From contig NZ_BMKC01000003.1 in NCBI RefSeq assembly GCF_014643775.1, positions 62,350 through 126,349 on the forward strand: a stretch of 64,000 nucleotides of DNA, given 5' to 3'. Shown in pieces: positions 24,689 to 35,760 of the stretch. Within the stretch, counting starts at the first letter, position 1. Each line of letters opens with the position of its first letter. The DNA is from Arenimonas soli (GTDB lineage Bacteria; Pseudomonadota; Gammaproteobacteria; Xanthomonadales; Xanthomonadaceae). The notes under the pieces were generated by a model that searched no databases, was not told where the DNA came from, and saw only the letters and a program-made list of their open reading frames with translations. Made by a program: the position numbers and the translations under genes.

Positions 24689-27447
24689 TGAGCAGCGACG
24701 ATCTGGCGCTCTGGCGCGCCGCCGACCAGGTCCTGGACCAACTGCTGGACTTGCCGGCCGGGGAACGCGAAGCGGCCCTGCAGGGCATGGCGCTGGCGCC
24801 GGCGCTGGCCGAACGGGTCGGCAGGCTGCTCGAGGCCCACGGCCGCGACGATGGCCCGCTGGATCCGGCCGGGCCGGAAGCCAGCCTGGACGGGCGCCGC
24901 ATCGGCTGCTGGCAGCTCGACGCAGAAATCGGCCGCGGCGGCATGTCGGTGGTCTACCGCGCCCACACCAACGAAGGCGGCGAAACCCGCGTCGCCGCGA
25001 TCAAGCTGCTGACCCTGGGCGCCCTGGTGGCCGGGGGCGCCAACCGGTTCCGGCGCGAGCAGGCGATCCTGGCGCGGCTCGAACACCCGCACATCGCCAG
25101 CCTGGTTGATTGCGGCGTCGCCGAAGACGGCACGCCCTGGCTGGCCATGCCGCTGGTGGACGGCCAGCCGATCGACGTCTGGTGCGACGAGCGCGGGCTG
25201 GGCGTGGGCGCCCGCGTCACGCTGATGCTCGACGTCTGCGACGCGGTGGCCTATGCCCACCGCAACCTGGTGATCCATCGCGACATCAAGCCCAGCAACG
25301 TGCTGGTGGACAAGGAGGGTTACGTCCGCCTGCTCGACTTCGGCATCGGTGGCCTGCTCGAAAGCCGCCAGGCCGGCATGACCCTGACCCGCATGCTGGC
25401 CTGGACGCCCCAGTACGCCGCACCCGAACAGTTCCGCCTGGCGCCGGCCAGCACCGCCATGGACGTGTATGGCCTGGGCGCGCTGATCTACCGCCTGCTG
25501 ACCGGCCGGCCCCCGCGCGAGGGGCATCCCGACAACGAACCCGTGACCCTGCCTTCGCGCGCCTGCCTGCAGGACCAAGGCGAACACGCGCCGCTGCGCC
25601 GGCTGGCGTCCAGGAGCCTGCGCGGTGACCTCGACGCGATCGTGCTCAAGGCATTGGCGCCCGATCCCGACGACCGCTACCGCTCGCCCGACGCGCTGGC
25701 GCGCGACCTCAAGGCCTGGCTCGGCAACCGGCCGGTGCAGGCCCGCAGCGCCGGCGCCGCCTATCGCCTGAACTGTTTCCTGCGTCGGCATCGCGCCGGC
25801 GTGGTCGCCGGCCTGCTGCTGACCCTGGCCCTGGGCTCGGGCATCGCCGCGACGCTCTGGCAGGCCGAGCGCGCGCGCGCCGAAGCGGCCCGGGCCACCG
25901 CGGTCAAGGACTTCCTGGTGGGCCTGTTCGAATCGGCCGACCCCGAGGTCGAGTCCGGGCGCTCGCCCGACACCCGCACGGTGCTGGCGCGCGGCGCGGC
26001 GCGGGTGCCCACGGAGTTCGCCGACCAGCCCTTGCTGGCCGCCGAGCTGCTGCACCTGATCGGCCGCGTGCAGATGCACGCCGGCGACTACGCGCAAAGC
26101 CGCGAGCAGCTGCTGGCCGCCAAGGAACTGGGCGAACGCCACGCGCTGGCGCCGGGCCAGCGCGGCGCGACGCTGCTGCAGCTCGGCGTGCTGGCGGCGG
26201 AAACCGGCCAGTACGCCGAGGCCCGCGACTGGCTCGAGCAGGCCCGGGCCATGCTGCACGACAGCGACCTGGACACGTCGCGATCGGCGCTGGCCTACGT
26301 GCACATGTACCTGGGCAGCGTGGCCACGTCCCTGTCGGAAACCGACCGGGCGCTGGCCGAGCTCGGCCAGGCCGAGGCCATCCTCGTCACGCTCGACCCC
26401 GACCCGCGCCGCCAGGCACACCTGCTGATCTACCAGGGCCAGGCCCTGCGCGCGGCCGGCCGCACGCACGAGGCCCACGTGCACCTGCAGCGTGCCCTGG
26501 CGCTGATCCCCGAGCCGGGCATCGCCGACCTGCCGCTGCTGACCGCCCTGGGCAGCGTCGCCAGCGACCTGGGCCAGCTTGAGCAGGCCCAGCGCCACTA
26601 CCAGCAGGTGGTGGACACCATGCGCCGCGTCTACCCGCCCGGCAGCCCCGCCCTGGCCACGCCGCTGAACAACCTGAGCCTGTCGATGAGCGCCCGCGGC
26701 CACATGGCCGAGGCCGAACCGGTGCTGCGCGAAGCGCTGGCGCTGCGGCGCGCGTCGGTCGAGGGCGACAGCGGACGGTTGGCGCCGGTGCTTTCGAACT
26801 ACGGCACGATGCTGATGTGGCTCGGCAGGCCCGACGAAGCCATCGAGGCGCTGCGCGAAGCGCTCGCCGTGGTCGAAGCAAGCATGGGCGAAACCAATCC
26901 CCGCAGTTTCCTGGTGCTGTCCTTCCTGTGCCAGGCGCACGCCCTGGACGACGACGCGCCGGCGCTGCTGGCGTGCGAGGCGAAGGTGGTCGAACGACTC
27001 GGCAGCTTCGGCGAACCCGCGGCGTGGCCGGCCCACGCCGCGCTGACCCTGCGCCGGCTGGCGATGGCGCGGCTGATGCTGTCGCAGCCGCAGCCCGCGC
27101 CGGCGCTGGGACTGGTGGCGCAATCGGCCGCCATCGACGACCGCGAAGGCCTGGCCGCCGACCACAAGGCGCGCGCCCAGGGCGAATCGATCCGGCTGCT
27201 GGCGCTGGCCCTGCAGGGTGAATCCGATCCCGACGGTGCCCGGGCGCTGGCCGCCTGGCTCAGCGCCGACACGCTGACCGGGCTCGACCGCGCCGACACC
27301 CTGCTGGCGCTGGCCGCCCAGGCGCATCGAACCGGCGACACCGCCGCCGCGAAGCGCTACCTGGCCCAGCTTGACGGCATGTACCGCGACGGTGACATGC
27401 CGGCCCGCATTGCGCGTTTGGCCGCCCGTTTGCACCCCGATTCCTAG
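24688..27447 (+). CDS. Ser/Thr protein kinase with C-terminal TPR domain
   Basis: A 919-residue protein. The N-terminal 70 residues are helical. The kinase domain spans about 73-350 (GRGGMSVVY loop, Lys106, HRDIKPSN 197-204, DFG 217-219; the activation loop has 'TRMLAWTPQYAAPEQF'). One transmembrane helix lies near 372-390 ('RHRAGVVAGLLLTLALGSGIAAT'). From about 410 a long TPR array reaches the C-terminus. The kinase is cytoplasmic and the TPR part would be periplasmic. Coupled to the preceding ECF gene; such pairs are frequent in Xanthomonadaceae and Planctomycetes. Confidence 0.94.
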   Translation: MSSDDLALWRAADQVLDQLLDLPAGEREAALQGMALAPALAERVGRLLEAHGRDDGPLDPAGPEASLDGRRIGCWQLDAEIGRGGMSVVYRAHTNEGGETRVAAIKLLTLGALVAGGANRFRREQAILARLEHPHIASLVDCGVAEDGTPWLAMPLVDGQPIDVWCDERGLGVGARVTLMLDVCDAVAYAHRNLVIHRDIKPSNVLVDKEGYVRLLDFGIGGLLESRQAGMTLTRMLAWTPQYAAPEQFRLAPASTAMDVYGLGALIYRLLTGRPPREGHPDNEPVTLPSRACLQDQGEHAPLRRLASRSLRGDLDAIVLKALAPDPDDRYRSPDALARDLKAWLGNRPVQARSAGAAYRLNCFLRRHRAGVVAGLLLTLALGSGIAATLWQAERARAEAARATAVKDFLVGLFESADPEVESGRSPDTRTVLARGAARVPTEFADQPLLAAELLHLIGRVQMHAGDYAQSREQLLAAKELGERHALAPGQRGATLLQLGVLAAETGQYAEARDWLEQARAMLHDSDLDTSRSALAYVHMYLGSVATSLSETDRALAELGQAEAILVTLDPDPRRQAHLLIYQGQALRAAGRTHEAHVHLQRALALIPEPGIADLPLLTALGSVASDLGQLEQAQRHYQQVVDTMRRVYPPGSPALATPLNNLSLSMSARGHMAEAEPVLREALALRRASVEGDSGRLAPVLSNYGTMLMWLGRPDEAIEALREALAVVEASMGETNPRSFLVLSFLCQAHALDDDAPALLACEAKVVERLGSFGEPAAWPAHAALTLRRLAMARLMLSQPQPAPALGLVAQSAAIDDREGLAADHKARAQGESIRLLALALQGESDPDGARALAAWLSADTLTGLDRADTLLALAAQAHRTGDTAAAKRYLAQLDGMYRDGDMPARIARLAARLHPDS

Positions 27448-28913
27448 CTACCCGCGCTCGCCGCGACCTTCTGGCGCCAGGCCGGCAGCAGTTGTCCGGC
27501 ATCGGGCACGCTGCTGCGGCGCGGCGGGCGGCCGAGCGCGTCCAGGCGGCTGGCCAGCGATCCGTCCGCGTGCGCGGCGAAGGTTTCCGAACAGCCGCCC
27601 AGGAACTGGCCGCCCAGGAACACCTGCGGCAGGGTGCGGCTGCCGGTTCGCTGTTCAAGCGCCGCGCGCAGGCGGAGGCCCAGGTCGGTGGCCAGCAGCT
27701 CCGGCTCGTCGAGGTTGATCCAGCGGTAGTCGGCGCCCAGCGCATCGAACAGCTTGCGCACCGACCAGCCGAACTCGCACCACGACAGGCCATAAACCAC
27801 CAGCGGCGCCGTCGGGTCGGCCAGGGCGGCGGCCAGCAGTCGCCGGGCCTGGGCGTCGATGGACGGCGTGGTTGCCGGCGCCGGCGCCGGTGCCGGTGTG
27901 GCAGCCGGGGCCTGGTCGAAGCGGGCAAACGGCGACGAGCGCGAGATGTCCCATTCGATGGCGTCCATGTCCTGGCCGATGGCGTCGAACAGCGGCGTGC
28001 TCAGGTAGCGCTCGCCGGTGTCGGGCAGCACCGCCAGCACGTGCGCATCCGGCGATTGATCCAGCAGCTGCAGCGCGCCGGCGACGGTGGCGCCGCTGGT
28101 GATGCCGGCGAGGATGCCTTCGCGCCGTGCCAGTGCATGGGCCTGCGCGATGGCAGCCTCGCCCGACACCGCAAGCACCCGGTGCACGCCGCCTTCCTTG
28201 AGCAGGCGCGCGCAGTGGTGCGACACGAAGTCCGGGGTCCACCCCTGCATCGGATGCGGCCGGAACGCGGCCGGGCCACCGGACAACACCGGGGCATTGT
28301 CCGGCTCGCAAAGCACCAGCCGGGTTTCCGGCCGCTGCTGCCGCAGCACGCGCGCCAGCCCCCGCGCCGTGCCGCCGGTGCCCGCGCCAAGGACCACGTA
28401 GTCAAGGCGCCGGCCTTCGAAGCTGGCCAGGATCTCGACGGCGGTCGTGCGCGCATGCACATCGGCATTGGCCTCGTTTTCGAACTGCTGCGGCCAGAAC
28501 CAGCCATGCCGCCGCGCCAGCTCACCGGCCTTTTCGACCATGCCACTGCCCTTGAGGTGGGCCGGGGTAAGCACGACGCGGGCGCCGAGATAGCGCATAA
28601 GCCGCCGTCGTTCGACGCTGAACTGTTCGGCCATCACGATCACCAGCGGATAGCCCTTGGCGGCGCACACCATCGCCAGGGCGATGCCGGTATTGCCGCT
28701 GCTGGCCTCGACCACCGTCTGTCCCGGTCGCAGTTCGCCGCTGGCTTCGGCGGCTTCGATCATGGCCAGGGCCATGCGGTCCTTCACCGAGCCGCCAGGG
28801 TTGGCGGCCTCGAGTTTGGCGTACAGGCGTGCGCCGGGCGGTGCCAGGCGATCGAGCCGCACCACGGGGGTGCGGCCGATCGTTGCAAGCACCGAGGGCA
28901 GTGGCGCGGTCAA
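27444..28913 (-). CDS. Cysteine synthase family enzyme fused to a glutaredoxin-like domain
   Basis: A 489-residue fusion. Residues 1-325 are a fold-type II PLP enzyme of the O-acetylserine sulfhydrylase family: PLP lysine K44 in 'NPGGSVKDRMA', substrate loop 'ASSGNTG', phosphate loop 'GAGTGGT' (177-182) and 'PDTGERYLSTPLF'. A Pro/Ala linker (335-350) leads to a thioredoxin-fold domain (368-460) with 'YGLSWCEFGWS', so one Cys (C379) in a CEFG motif instead of CPYC, plus the cis-Pro 'TLPQVFLGGQFLGGCSE'. The start is TTG, supported by AAGGGG upstream and the TTGA overlap with the di-iron gene. It probably makes a C-S or C-N bond on a serine-derived aminoacrylate, with thiol delivery by the fused domain (inference). 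Confidence 0.9.
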   Translation of the reverse strand: MTAPLPSVLATIGRTPVVRLDRLAPPGARLYAKLEAANPGGSVKDRMALAMIEAAEASGELRPGQTVVEASSGNTGIALAMVCAAKGYPLVIVMAEQFSVERRRLMRYLGARVVLTPAHLKGSGMVEKAGELARRHGWFWPQQFENEANADVHARTTAVEILASFEGRRLDYVVLGAGTGGTARGLARVLRQQRPETRLVLCEPDNAPVLSGGPAAFRPHPMQGWTPDFVSHHCARLLKEGGVHRVLAVSGEAAIAQAHALARREGILAGITSGATVAGALQLLDQSPDAHVLAVLPDTGERYLSTPLFDAIGQDMDAIEWDISRSSPFARFDQAPAATPAPAPAPATTPSIDAQARRLLAAALADPTAPLVVYGLSWCEFGWSVRKLFDALGADYRWINLDEPELLATDLGLRLRAALEQRTGSRTLPQVFLGGQFLGGCSETFAAHADGSLASRLDALGRPPRRSSVPDAGQLLPAWRQKVAASAGS

Positions 28914-29896
28914 GCCGCGTCCCCTTCGGCCACGGCCGCGAACAGCGGCGCCAGGGCGGTGCCGACGCGCTGCATCTGGGCTTCGGTGAGCAGCTCGCCC
29001 AGCACCTGCTGGAAGCGCGGCTCCTGCACGCCCGAAACGATGTACTGCCAGCGGTAGGCGGCCAGGGTTTCGCTTTCGATGCGGGCCTGTTCGTCGGCGG
29101 CGACCACGCGCGGCACGATCGCGCAGAAATAATCGGCATCGGCGCGCGCCTGCGCCTGCAGGATGCCGTCAACGGCACCGACCAGGGCGATCAGGTCGTC
29201 CACCGCGGCGTCGCGCGCGGCGGCGTCCAGGCGTTCGTGTTCGTGGCGCAGTTCGAGTTCGTCGAGGATGGCGTGCTGCGACTCTTCGCGCCAATGGAAC
29301 AGGAAGACGTCCTTGTACAGCGGCGACAGCGCCGCGTCGGGCGAGATCGACTGCTTGTAGTGCGCCTGCGTGAACAGCTCGATGTGCAGCGTCAACGCCA
29401 GCACCGACCAGGTGGACTTGCCCAGCACGGCGCGCGCCACGTCGTCCGGGTCGGCGGTGCACTCGTAGCCGGCCGGCATGATGCCGCCGATCATGGTTTC
29501 GATGCGGCGGAACATTTCCTGGTGCTTTATCTCCTCGTCGCTGAAACGCACCAGCGCTTCAAGCTTGACCTGGTCGCCCAGGGCGTGGCGCTGGCCGATC
29601 TCGAGCACCTTGGCGTTGATGAAGCGTTCGACCAGGCCAAAGATGTAGGCGTAGGTGCGGCCCTGCACCTGGCTCATCAGCCGGCGCTCGGACTCATCGA
29701 CGAGGCTGGAACGGTCCAGCCGGCTCAGGCCGTCGGGAAGGAACTTGTGGGCCAGGTCGAACTCGCGGCCCTGGAAAACGTCGCGGTCGATTTCCCAGCG
29801 GATGCGGCGGGACGCCTCGATGCAGCGGGCGTAACGCGCGGAGTCGGTGCCGGCACGGGCCGGCGCGGGGTGGATGTCGTTGGCAATGGCGTTCAT
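28910..29896 (-). CDS. AurF-like non-heme di-iron oxygenase
   Basis: A 328-residue all-helical protein. The metal ligands of the AurF/CmlI N-oxygenase class can be picked out: a Glu at about 90 ('FGLVERF'), ExxH at 122/125 ('SDEEIKHQEMF'), Glu173 ('LHIELF'), and HxxxExxH at 201/205/208 ('HWREESQHAIL'). The family oxidises amines to hydroxylamines or nitro groups, or hydroxylates C-H bonds. The start at 29896 follows AAAGGA and overlaps the methyltransferase stop (ATGA). The downstream neighbour is a cysteine synthase-Grx fusion with a TTGA overlap. The ligand spacing is read by eye; the substrate is unknown. Confidence 0.8.
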   Translation of the reverse strand: MNAIANDIHPAPARAGTDSARYARCIEASRRIRWEIDRDVFQGREFDLAHKFLPDGLSRLDRSSLVDESERRLMSQVQGRTYAYIFGLVERFINAKVLEIGQRHALGDQVKLEALVRFSDEEIKHQEMFRRIETMIGGIMPAGYECTADPDDVARAVLGKSTWSVLALTLHIELFTQAHYKQSISPDAALSPLYKDVFLFHWREESQHAILDELELRHEHERLDAAARDAAVDDLIALVGAVDGILQAQARADADYFCAIVPRVVAADEQARIESETLAAYRWQYIVSGVQEPRFQQVLGELLTEAQMQRVGTALAPLFAAVAEGDAA

Positions 29897-30702
29897 GGGG
29901 TGGTCCTTTTGCTGTCGTGGGGGAGGTGCTGCGCAGCGGCCTGGGCCGCGGGTGGTTTGCGTACCGGGTTCGGAATGAGCATCGGCACGCGACGCCGGTA
30001 GTCGGCGTATTCGGGGTGGACCGCCAGCAGGTCGTTTTCCTCGAGCTGGATCGCCACCACGATGTAGGCGGTGGTCATCAGGGCGAACACGAGGTGCGCG
30101 ACGGTCATGGTCGGCGTCGCCCAGAAGGCGAACAGCCAACCCAGGTAAAGCGGGTGGCGCACCAGCCGGTAGAGGCCGGGCGTGTCGAAAGCCAGCGGCG
30201 GGCAGGGGCGGCCGCGCAGGTACAGCCAGGCCTGGCGCAGGCCGAACAGGTCGGCGTGGTTGATCAGGAAAGTGCTCACCAGCACCAGGCACCAGCCGAA
30301 GGCGTAAAGGCCCAGCAGCGCGCCGCGGGCGAAGGGTTCGTGCAGGTCCCAGACCACGCCGCCCATCGGCTGCCAGAACCAGAACAGCGCCAGCAGCGCC
30401 AGGCTCGAGGCCAGCACATAGGTGGACCGCTCGGCCGCCGCCGGCAGCACGCGCACCAGGCCGCGCTTGAAGGCCGGCCGGGCCATCAGGCTGTGCTGCA
30501 CGGCGAACGCGCCCAGCAGGCCAAGATTGACCAGCAGGGCGTCCCCCAGCGGCACCAGCGCCGGCGAGTCGATCGACCGCGGCACCAGCAGGTTGCCGAC
30601 GAAGCCGATGGCGTACAGGAAGGTCGCGAGGAACACGAGGTAGCTGGCCAGCGCGTAGGCGAACACCAGCGGGCCGAGCCGGGGGCGGGCAGGCGTGGAC
30701 AT
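29893..30702 (-). CDS. MddA/NnrU-like integral membrane methyltransferase
   Basis: A 269-residue protein with about six transmembrane helices. The C-terminal signature 'YRLVRHPLYLGWLFAFWATPTMTVAHL' (179-203) and 'EENDLLAVHPEYADYRRRVP' (221-240) is that of isoprenylcysteine/phospholipid-type methyltransferases. The 'HPLYLGWLFAFWATPTMT' form is close to methanethiol S-methyltransferase MddA, which makes dimethyl sulfide. It is first in a three-gene operon with 4-nt overlaps. If it is an MddA, the operon may handle a thiol or sulfur compound; NnrU or another small-molecule methyltransferase remains possible. Confidence 0.75.
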   Translation of the reverse strand: MSTPARPRLGPLVFAYALASYLVFLATFLYAIGFVGNLLVPRSIDSPALVPLGDALLVNLGLLGAFAVQHSLMARPAFKRGLVRVLPAAAERSTYVLASSLALLALFWFWQPMGGVVWDLHEPFARGALLGLYAFGWCLVLVSTFLINHADLFGLRQAWLYLRGRPCPPLAFDTPGLYRLVRHPLYLGWLFAFWATPTMTVAHLVFALMTTAYIVVAIQLEENDLLAVHPEYADYRRRVPMLIPNPVRKPPAAQAAAQHLPHDSKRTTP

Positions 30703-30771
30703 CGGGGACTCCGGGGCGGGGCGCGGGACATTCCGCGGGCCGCAGTCTCGGTGTCCGGGACCTGGCAGTCC

Positions 30772-30835
30772 TGACCGGGCCCGGACCGGTCATTGACCAG
30801 TTCTTGACCCGGCCTGACCGGTGGTTCCGGTCAGG
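30772..30835. promoter_or_regulatory. Operator-like array of TGACC/GGTCA half-sites
   Basis: Within 64 bp there are two dyads, TGACCGG-N7-CCGGTCA (30772-30792) and CCTGACCGG-N5-CCGGTCAGG (30813-30835, 9-bp arms, perfect). Their centres are 42 bp apart, about four helical turns. Two direct TTGACC half-sites lie between them (30793-30798, 30804-30809). The array is 70 nt upstream of the methyltransferase/di-iron/cysteine-synthase operon. There is no T-run at either end in the right orientation, so a terminator is unlikely. It looks like a cooperative binding site for one regulator. Confidence 0.65.
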
Positions 30836-30864
30836 AAAAACAATGACTTATGGCAGGCCTGGGT

Positions 30865-33315
30865 CTAGCGGACGGCGGCTTCGCGGGCCGCCAGGCGGGC
30901 CTGGTCGTCGGGCTGCCAGCGCTCGCCGGAGGCGTCGCGGGCGCGCTGTTCCATGGCCAGGGCAGCCGCCGGGTCGCCGGTGGCCGCCAGCCAGGCGGCC
31001 TCGACGCGCAGCTGCAGCGGGTCGCCGTCGAGTTCGCCGGCCGACAGGTCCAGTTCGCGGCGGGCGTCGTCGGGGCGGTCCTGGGCCAGCCAGGCGTTCG
31101 CGCGCCAGGCGTGCAGCTGGGCGACCCGGCGCGGGTCGTCGATCTGCGTGGCCATGGCCATCGCCTGGTCCAGGCGCACATGGGCGCCGGCCGGGTCGCC
31201 GGCGTCCAGGCGCAGCTGGGCGAGGTTGCGCAGCACGTCCACCCGCATGGCCACCGAACCGTCGTCGCCGATTTCGGCCAGCAGCGCCTCGAGCGCGGCC
31301 TGGGCTTCTTCGCGCCGCCCCTGCATCGCCGCCGATCGCGCCAGCCACAGCCTGGGACGCCAGGCGCCCACCGGGTCGTCGGCGGCCAGCATCAGGATCT
31401 CGGCCTGGCGCAGGTAGCGTTCGGCTTCTTCGTGCCGGCCCAGGTCGACGCTGAACTGGCCCAGCACCGACGTGGCGCCGGCCAGGTTGGGCGACTGGTC
31501 GATTTTCGCGGCCAGCTGCACGGCCTCGAACGCGGTGTCCCAGGCCAGCGAAAGCTCGCCCATCTGGGCCTGGGCCACGGCCAACTGGATCAGCGCCGAG
31601 GCTTCGGCGGTGGGATTGCCCAGCTCGCGATGCAATTGCACGGTTTGCGCGGCCAGGTCGCGCGCCTCTTCGAAGCGGCCCTGTCGCCGGCGCAGGTTGG
31701 CCAGCGAGTTGAGCGCGATGCCCTCGCTGCGGCGATTGCCCTGCAGGCGGAAACCAGCCAGCGCCGCCTCGATGTGGGCGCCGGCGTTGGCCAGGTCGCC
31801 TTCGCGCAGGGCCAGCTGGCCCTGGGAATGGCTCAGCTCCGGCGACACGGTGACCAGCCCGGCCCGGCGTTCGGCGGCCATGGCTTCCTGCAGGTAGCGG
31901 CGCGCCTGGTCGTAGCGGTCGCCGTAGGTATGCAGGATGCCCAGGCGCGACAGCACCGTGGCTTCCGCGTCGGGGTCCTGGGTTTCGCGCGCCAGCGCCA
32001 GGGCTTCGGAAAGCAGCGGTTCGGCCTTGACGTTGTCGCCCTTGCGCCAAAGCAGCACCGCCAGGGCGTTGCGCACGGCCAGGCGTTCGAACGGGTCGCC
32101 GGCACGGTCGGCTTCGGCCAGCAGCAACTCGAGCTGGGTGCGCGCTTCGGCCAGTTCGCCCATTTCGGACTGGCCGCGGGCCAGCTGCAGGCGCGGCCAG
32201 AAGGCGTCGGGGACCTGTTCGGACGCCAGCTGGAAATAGCGCTGCGCGCCCGGGAAGTCGCCCTGCAGGCGCAGCGCCAGGCCACGCAGGTAGGCTTCGT
32301 TGGCGAAGTTGTCCTCCGACACCGGCCGGCTGGTGCCGCGCACGTTCACGCTGGCGCCCAGTTCGGCGGCGGCGGCGCGTGCCAGCGCCGGCACGTCGTC
32401 GGCGACGGTGCTGCGGCGGCGCACCTGGCCGTCGGGGCCGGTGATGGCGTAGTCGAGCCGCAGCAGGCCGCCCCGGCGCAGCAGCCGGCCCGACACGACG
32501 TGGCTGGCGCCGTGCGCGGCGCGCAGACGCTGCACGCGCTCGTCGTCGGGCAGTTCGGCCAGGGCCTGTTCGATTTCGAACACCGCGTCGGCCGGCACCA
32601 CCGCCGTGCGCCGCTGCAGGATGTCGGACAGGGCCTGCATCAGGCCCAGCCGCGCCCAGTCGTAGCGTGCGTCGCCGGTGGCGTTTTCGATCGGCAGCAC
32701 GGCTACCCGCGCGTGGCCGTCCACCAGGGCGGCCTGGTCGGCCCGGTGCTGCCACCACCAGCCGCCCAGCAGGGCCAGGGCCACGGCGACGAGCGCTCCC
32801 AGCGCCCAGGCTCCGCGCGGCATCGGCCGGGGCGCGGACCTGGCAGCGGTGGGGGTGGCTGGCGCCGGCGCCAGGGACCCGGCCGGCGGCGGTGGTTTCG
32901 CCGTGGCGTCGGGCCCGGCCGCGGCGCGGGGAGCCTGGCGCCGCTCCTGCACCGGTTCCACCGGGGCAATGAAGCGGAAGCCGCGCCCGTGCACGGTAAG
33001 GATGACCTGCGGCGCACCGGCTTCGTCGTCGAGCGCGCGGCGCGCCTTCATCGCGCAGCGGCTGAGCGCCGCCTCGGTGACTACCTGGCGTGGCCACACG
33101 GCGTCGAGCAGTTCGTTCTTGTCCACCACGCGGCCGCGGTTTAGCAGCAGGTAGGCGATGAATTCGAGCACCTTGGGCTGCAGGTCCACCGGCTCGCCGT
33201 CGCGCAGCAGTTCGTGGCGGGCGGGGTGCAGCTCGAAACGGCCGAAGCGGAACGCGCCGGTGGTGCCGTTGGCGTCCGGGGACGGCGTTGCGCCGGGGTC
33301 TTGCGACTGGCTCAT
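30865..33315 (-). CDS. CadC-like winged-helix regulator with TPR domain
   Basis: An 816-residue protein. The N-terminal OmpR/PhoB-type winged helix (about 20-115: 'FRFGRFELHPARHELLRDGEPVDLQPKVLEFIAYLLLNRGRVVDKNELLDAVWP', 'VILTVHGRGFRFI') is followed by a Pro/Ala-rich linker and one transmembrane helix near 170-190 ('ALGALVAVALALLGGWWW'). A 'VAVLPIENATGD' adenylyl-cyclase-type/TolB-N-like domain and a long TPR array then reach the C-terminus. It is a one-component membrane regulator that senses in the periplasm and binds DNA at the membrane. It lies upstream of, and in line with, the operator array, so it is one candidate regulator of the operon (inference). Confidence 0.9.
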   Translation of the reverse strand: MSQSQDPGATPSPDANGTTGAFRFGRFELHPARHELLRDGEPVDLQPKVLEFIAYLLLNRGRVVDKNELLDAVWPRQVVTEAALSRCAMKARRALDDEAGAPQVILTVHGRGFRFIAPVEPVQERRQAPRAAAGPDATAKPPPPAGSLAPAPATPTAARSAPRPMPRGAWALGALVAVALALLGGWWWQHRADQAALVDGHARVAVLPIENATGDARYDWARLGLMQALSDILQRRTAVVPADAVFEIEQALAELPDDERVQRLRAAHGASHVVSGRLLRRGGLLRLDYAITGPDGQVRRRSTVADDVPALARAAAAELGASVNVRGTSRPVSEDNFANEAYLRGLALRLQGDFPGAQRYFQLASEQVPDAFWPRLQLARGQSEMGELAEARTQLELLLAEADRAGDPFERLAVRNALAVLLWRKGDNVKAEPLLSEALALARETQDPDAEATVLSRLGILHTYGDRYDQARRYLQEAMAAERRAGLVTVSPELSHSQGQLALREGDLANAGAHIEAALAGFRLQGNRRSEGIALNSLANLRRRQGRFEEARDLAAQTVQLHRELGNPTAEASALIQLAVAQAQMGELSLAWDTAFEAVQLAAKIDQSPNLAGATSVLGQFSVDLGRHEEAERYLRQAEILMLAADDPVGAWRPRLWLARSAAMQGRREEAQAALEALLAEIGDDGSVAMRVDVLRNLAQLRLDAGDPAGAHVRLDQAMAMATQIDDPRRVAQLHAWRANAWLAQDRPDDARRELDLSAGELDGDPLQLRVEAAWLAATGDPAAALAMEQRARDASGERWQPDDQARLAAREAAVR

Positions 33316-33407
33316 GGCGGGGCGGAGGCCCTCTCGATGGCTGGACCGAGGATAACGCATGCCGGACAGCCATACGGCCGCGTCGGCAGCCGGGTCGGGC
33401 GGGGCGC

Positions 33408-33413
33408 TACAAT
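33408..33413 (+). promoter_or_regulatory. Putative -10 element of maeB
   Basis: TACAAT in the context GGCGCTACAAT, 39 nt upstream of the maeB ATG. The same GCGCTACAAT context occurs before the glutaredoxin gene. No clear -35. Confidence 0.4.
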
Positions 33414-33451
33414 CAGGATCCTCTTGCGCAACGCACGCCGACGCCCTGCCC

Positions 33452-35746
<2,295 letters not shown>

Positions 35747-35760
35747 GGGCTCCCGGCCCG

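Noticed and set aside
24670-27435. 921-codon minus-strand frame opposite the kinase-TPR gene
   Set aside because: Shadow frame; the kinase motifs on the plus strand are complete.
30813-30835. The 9-bp-arm hairpin as a Rho-independent terminator of the winged-helix/TPR gene
   Set aside because: In the minus direction the T-run comes before, not after, the stem; it fits an operator dyad better.
30850-33144. 764-codon plus-strand frame opposite the winged-helix/TPR gene
   Set aside because: Translation is Gly/Gln/Arg/His-rich with no recognisable domain; the opposite strand has a clear winged helix and TPRs.
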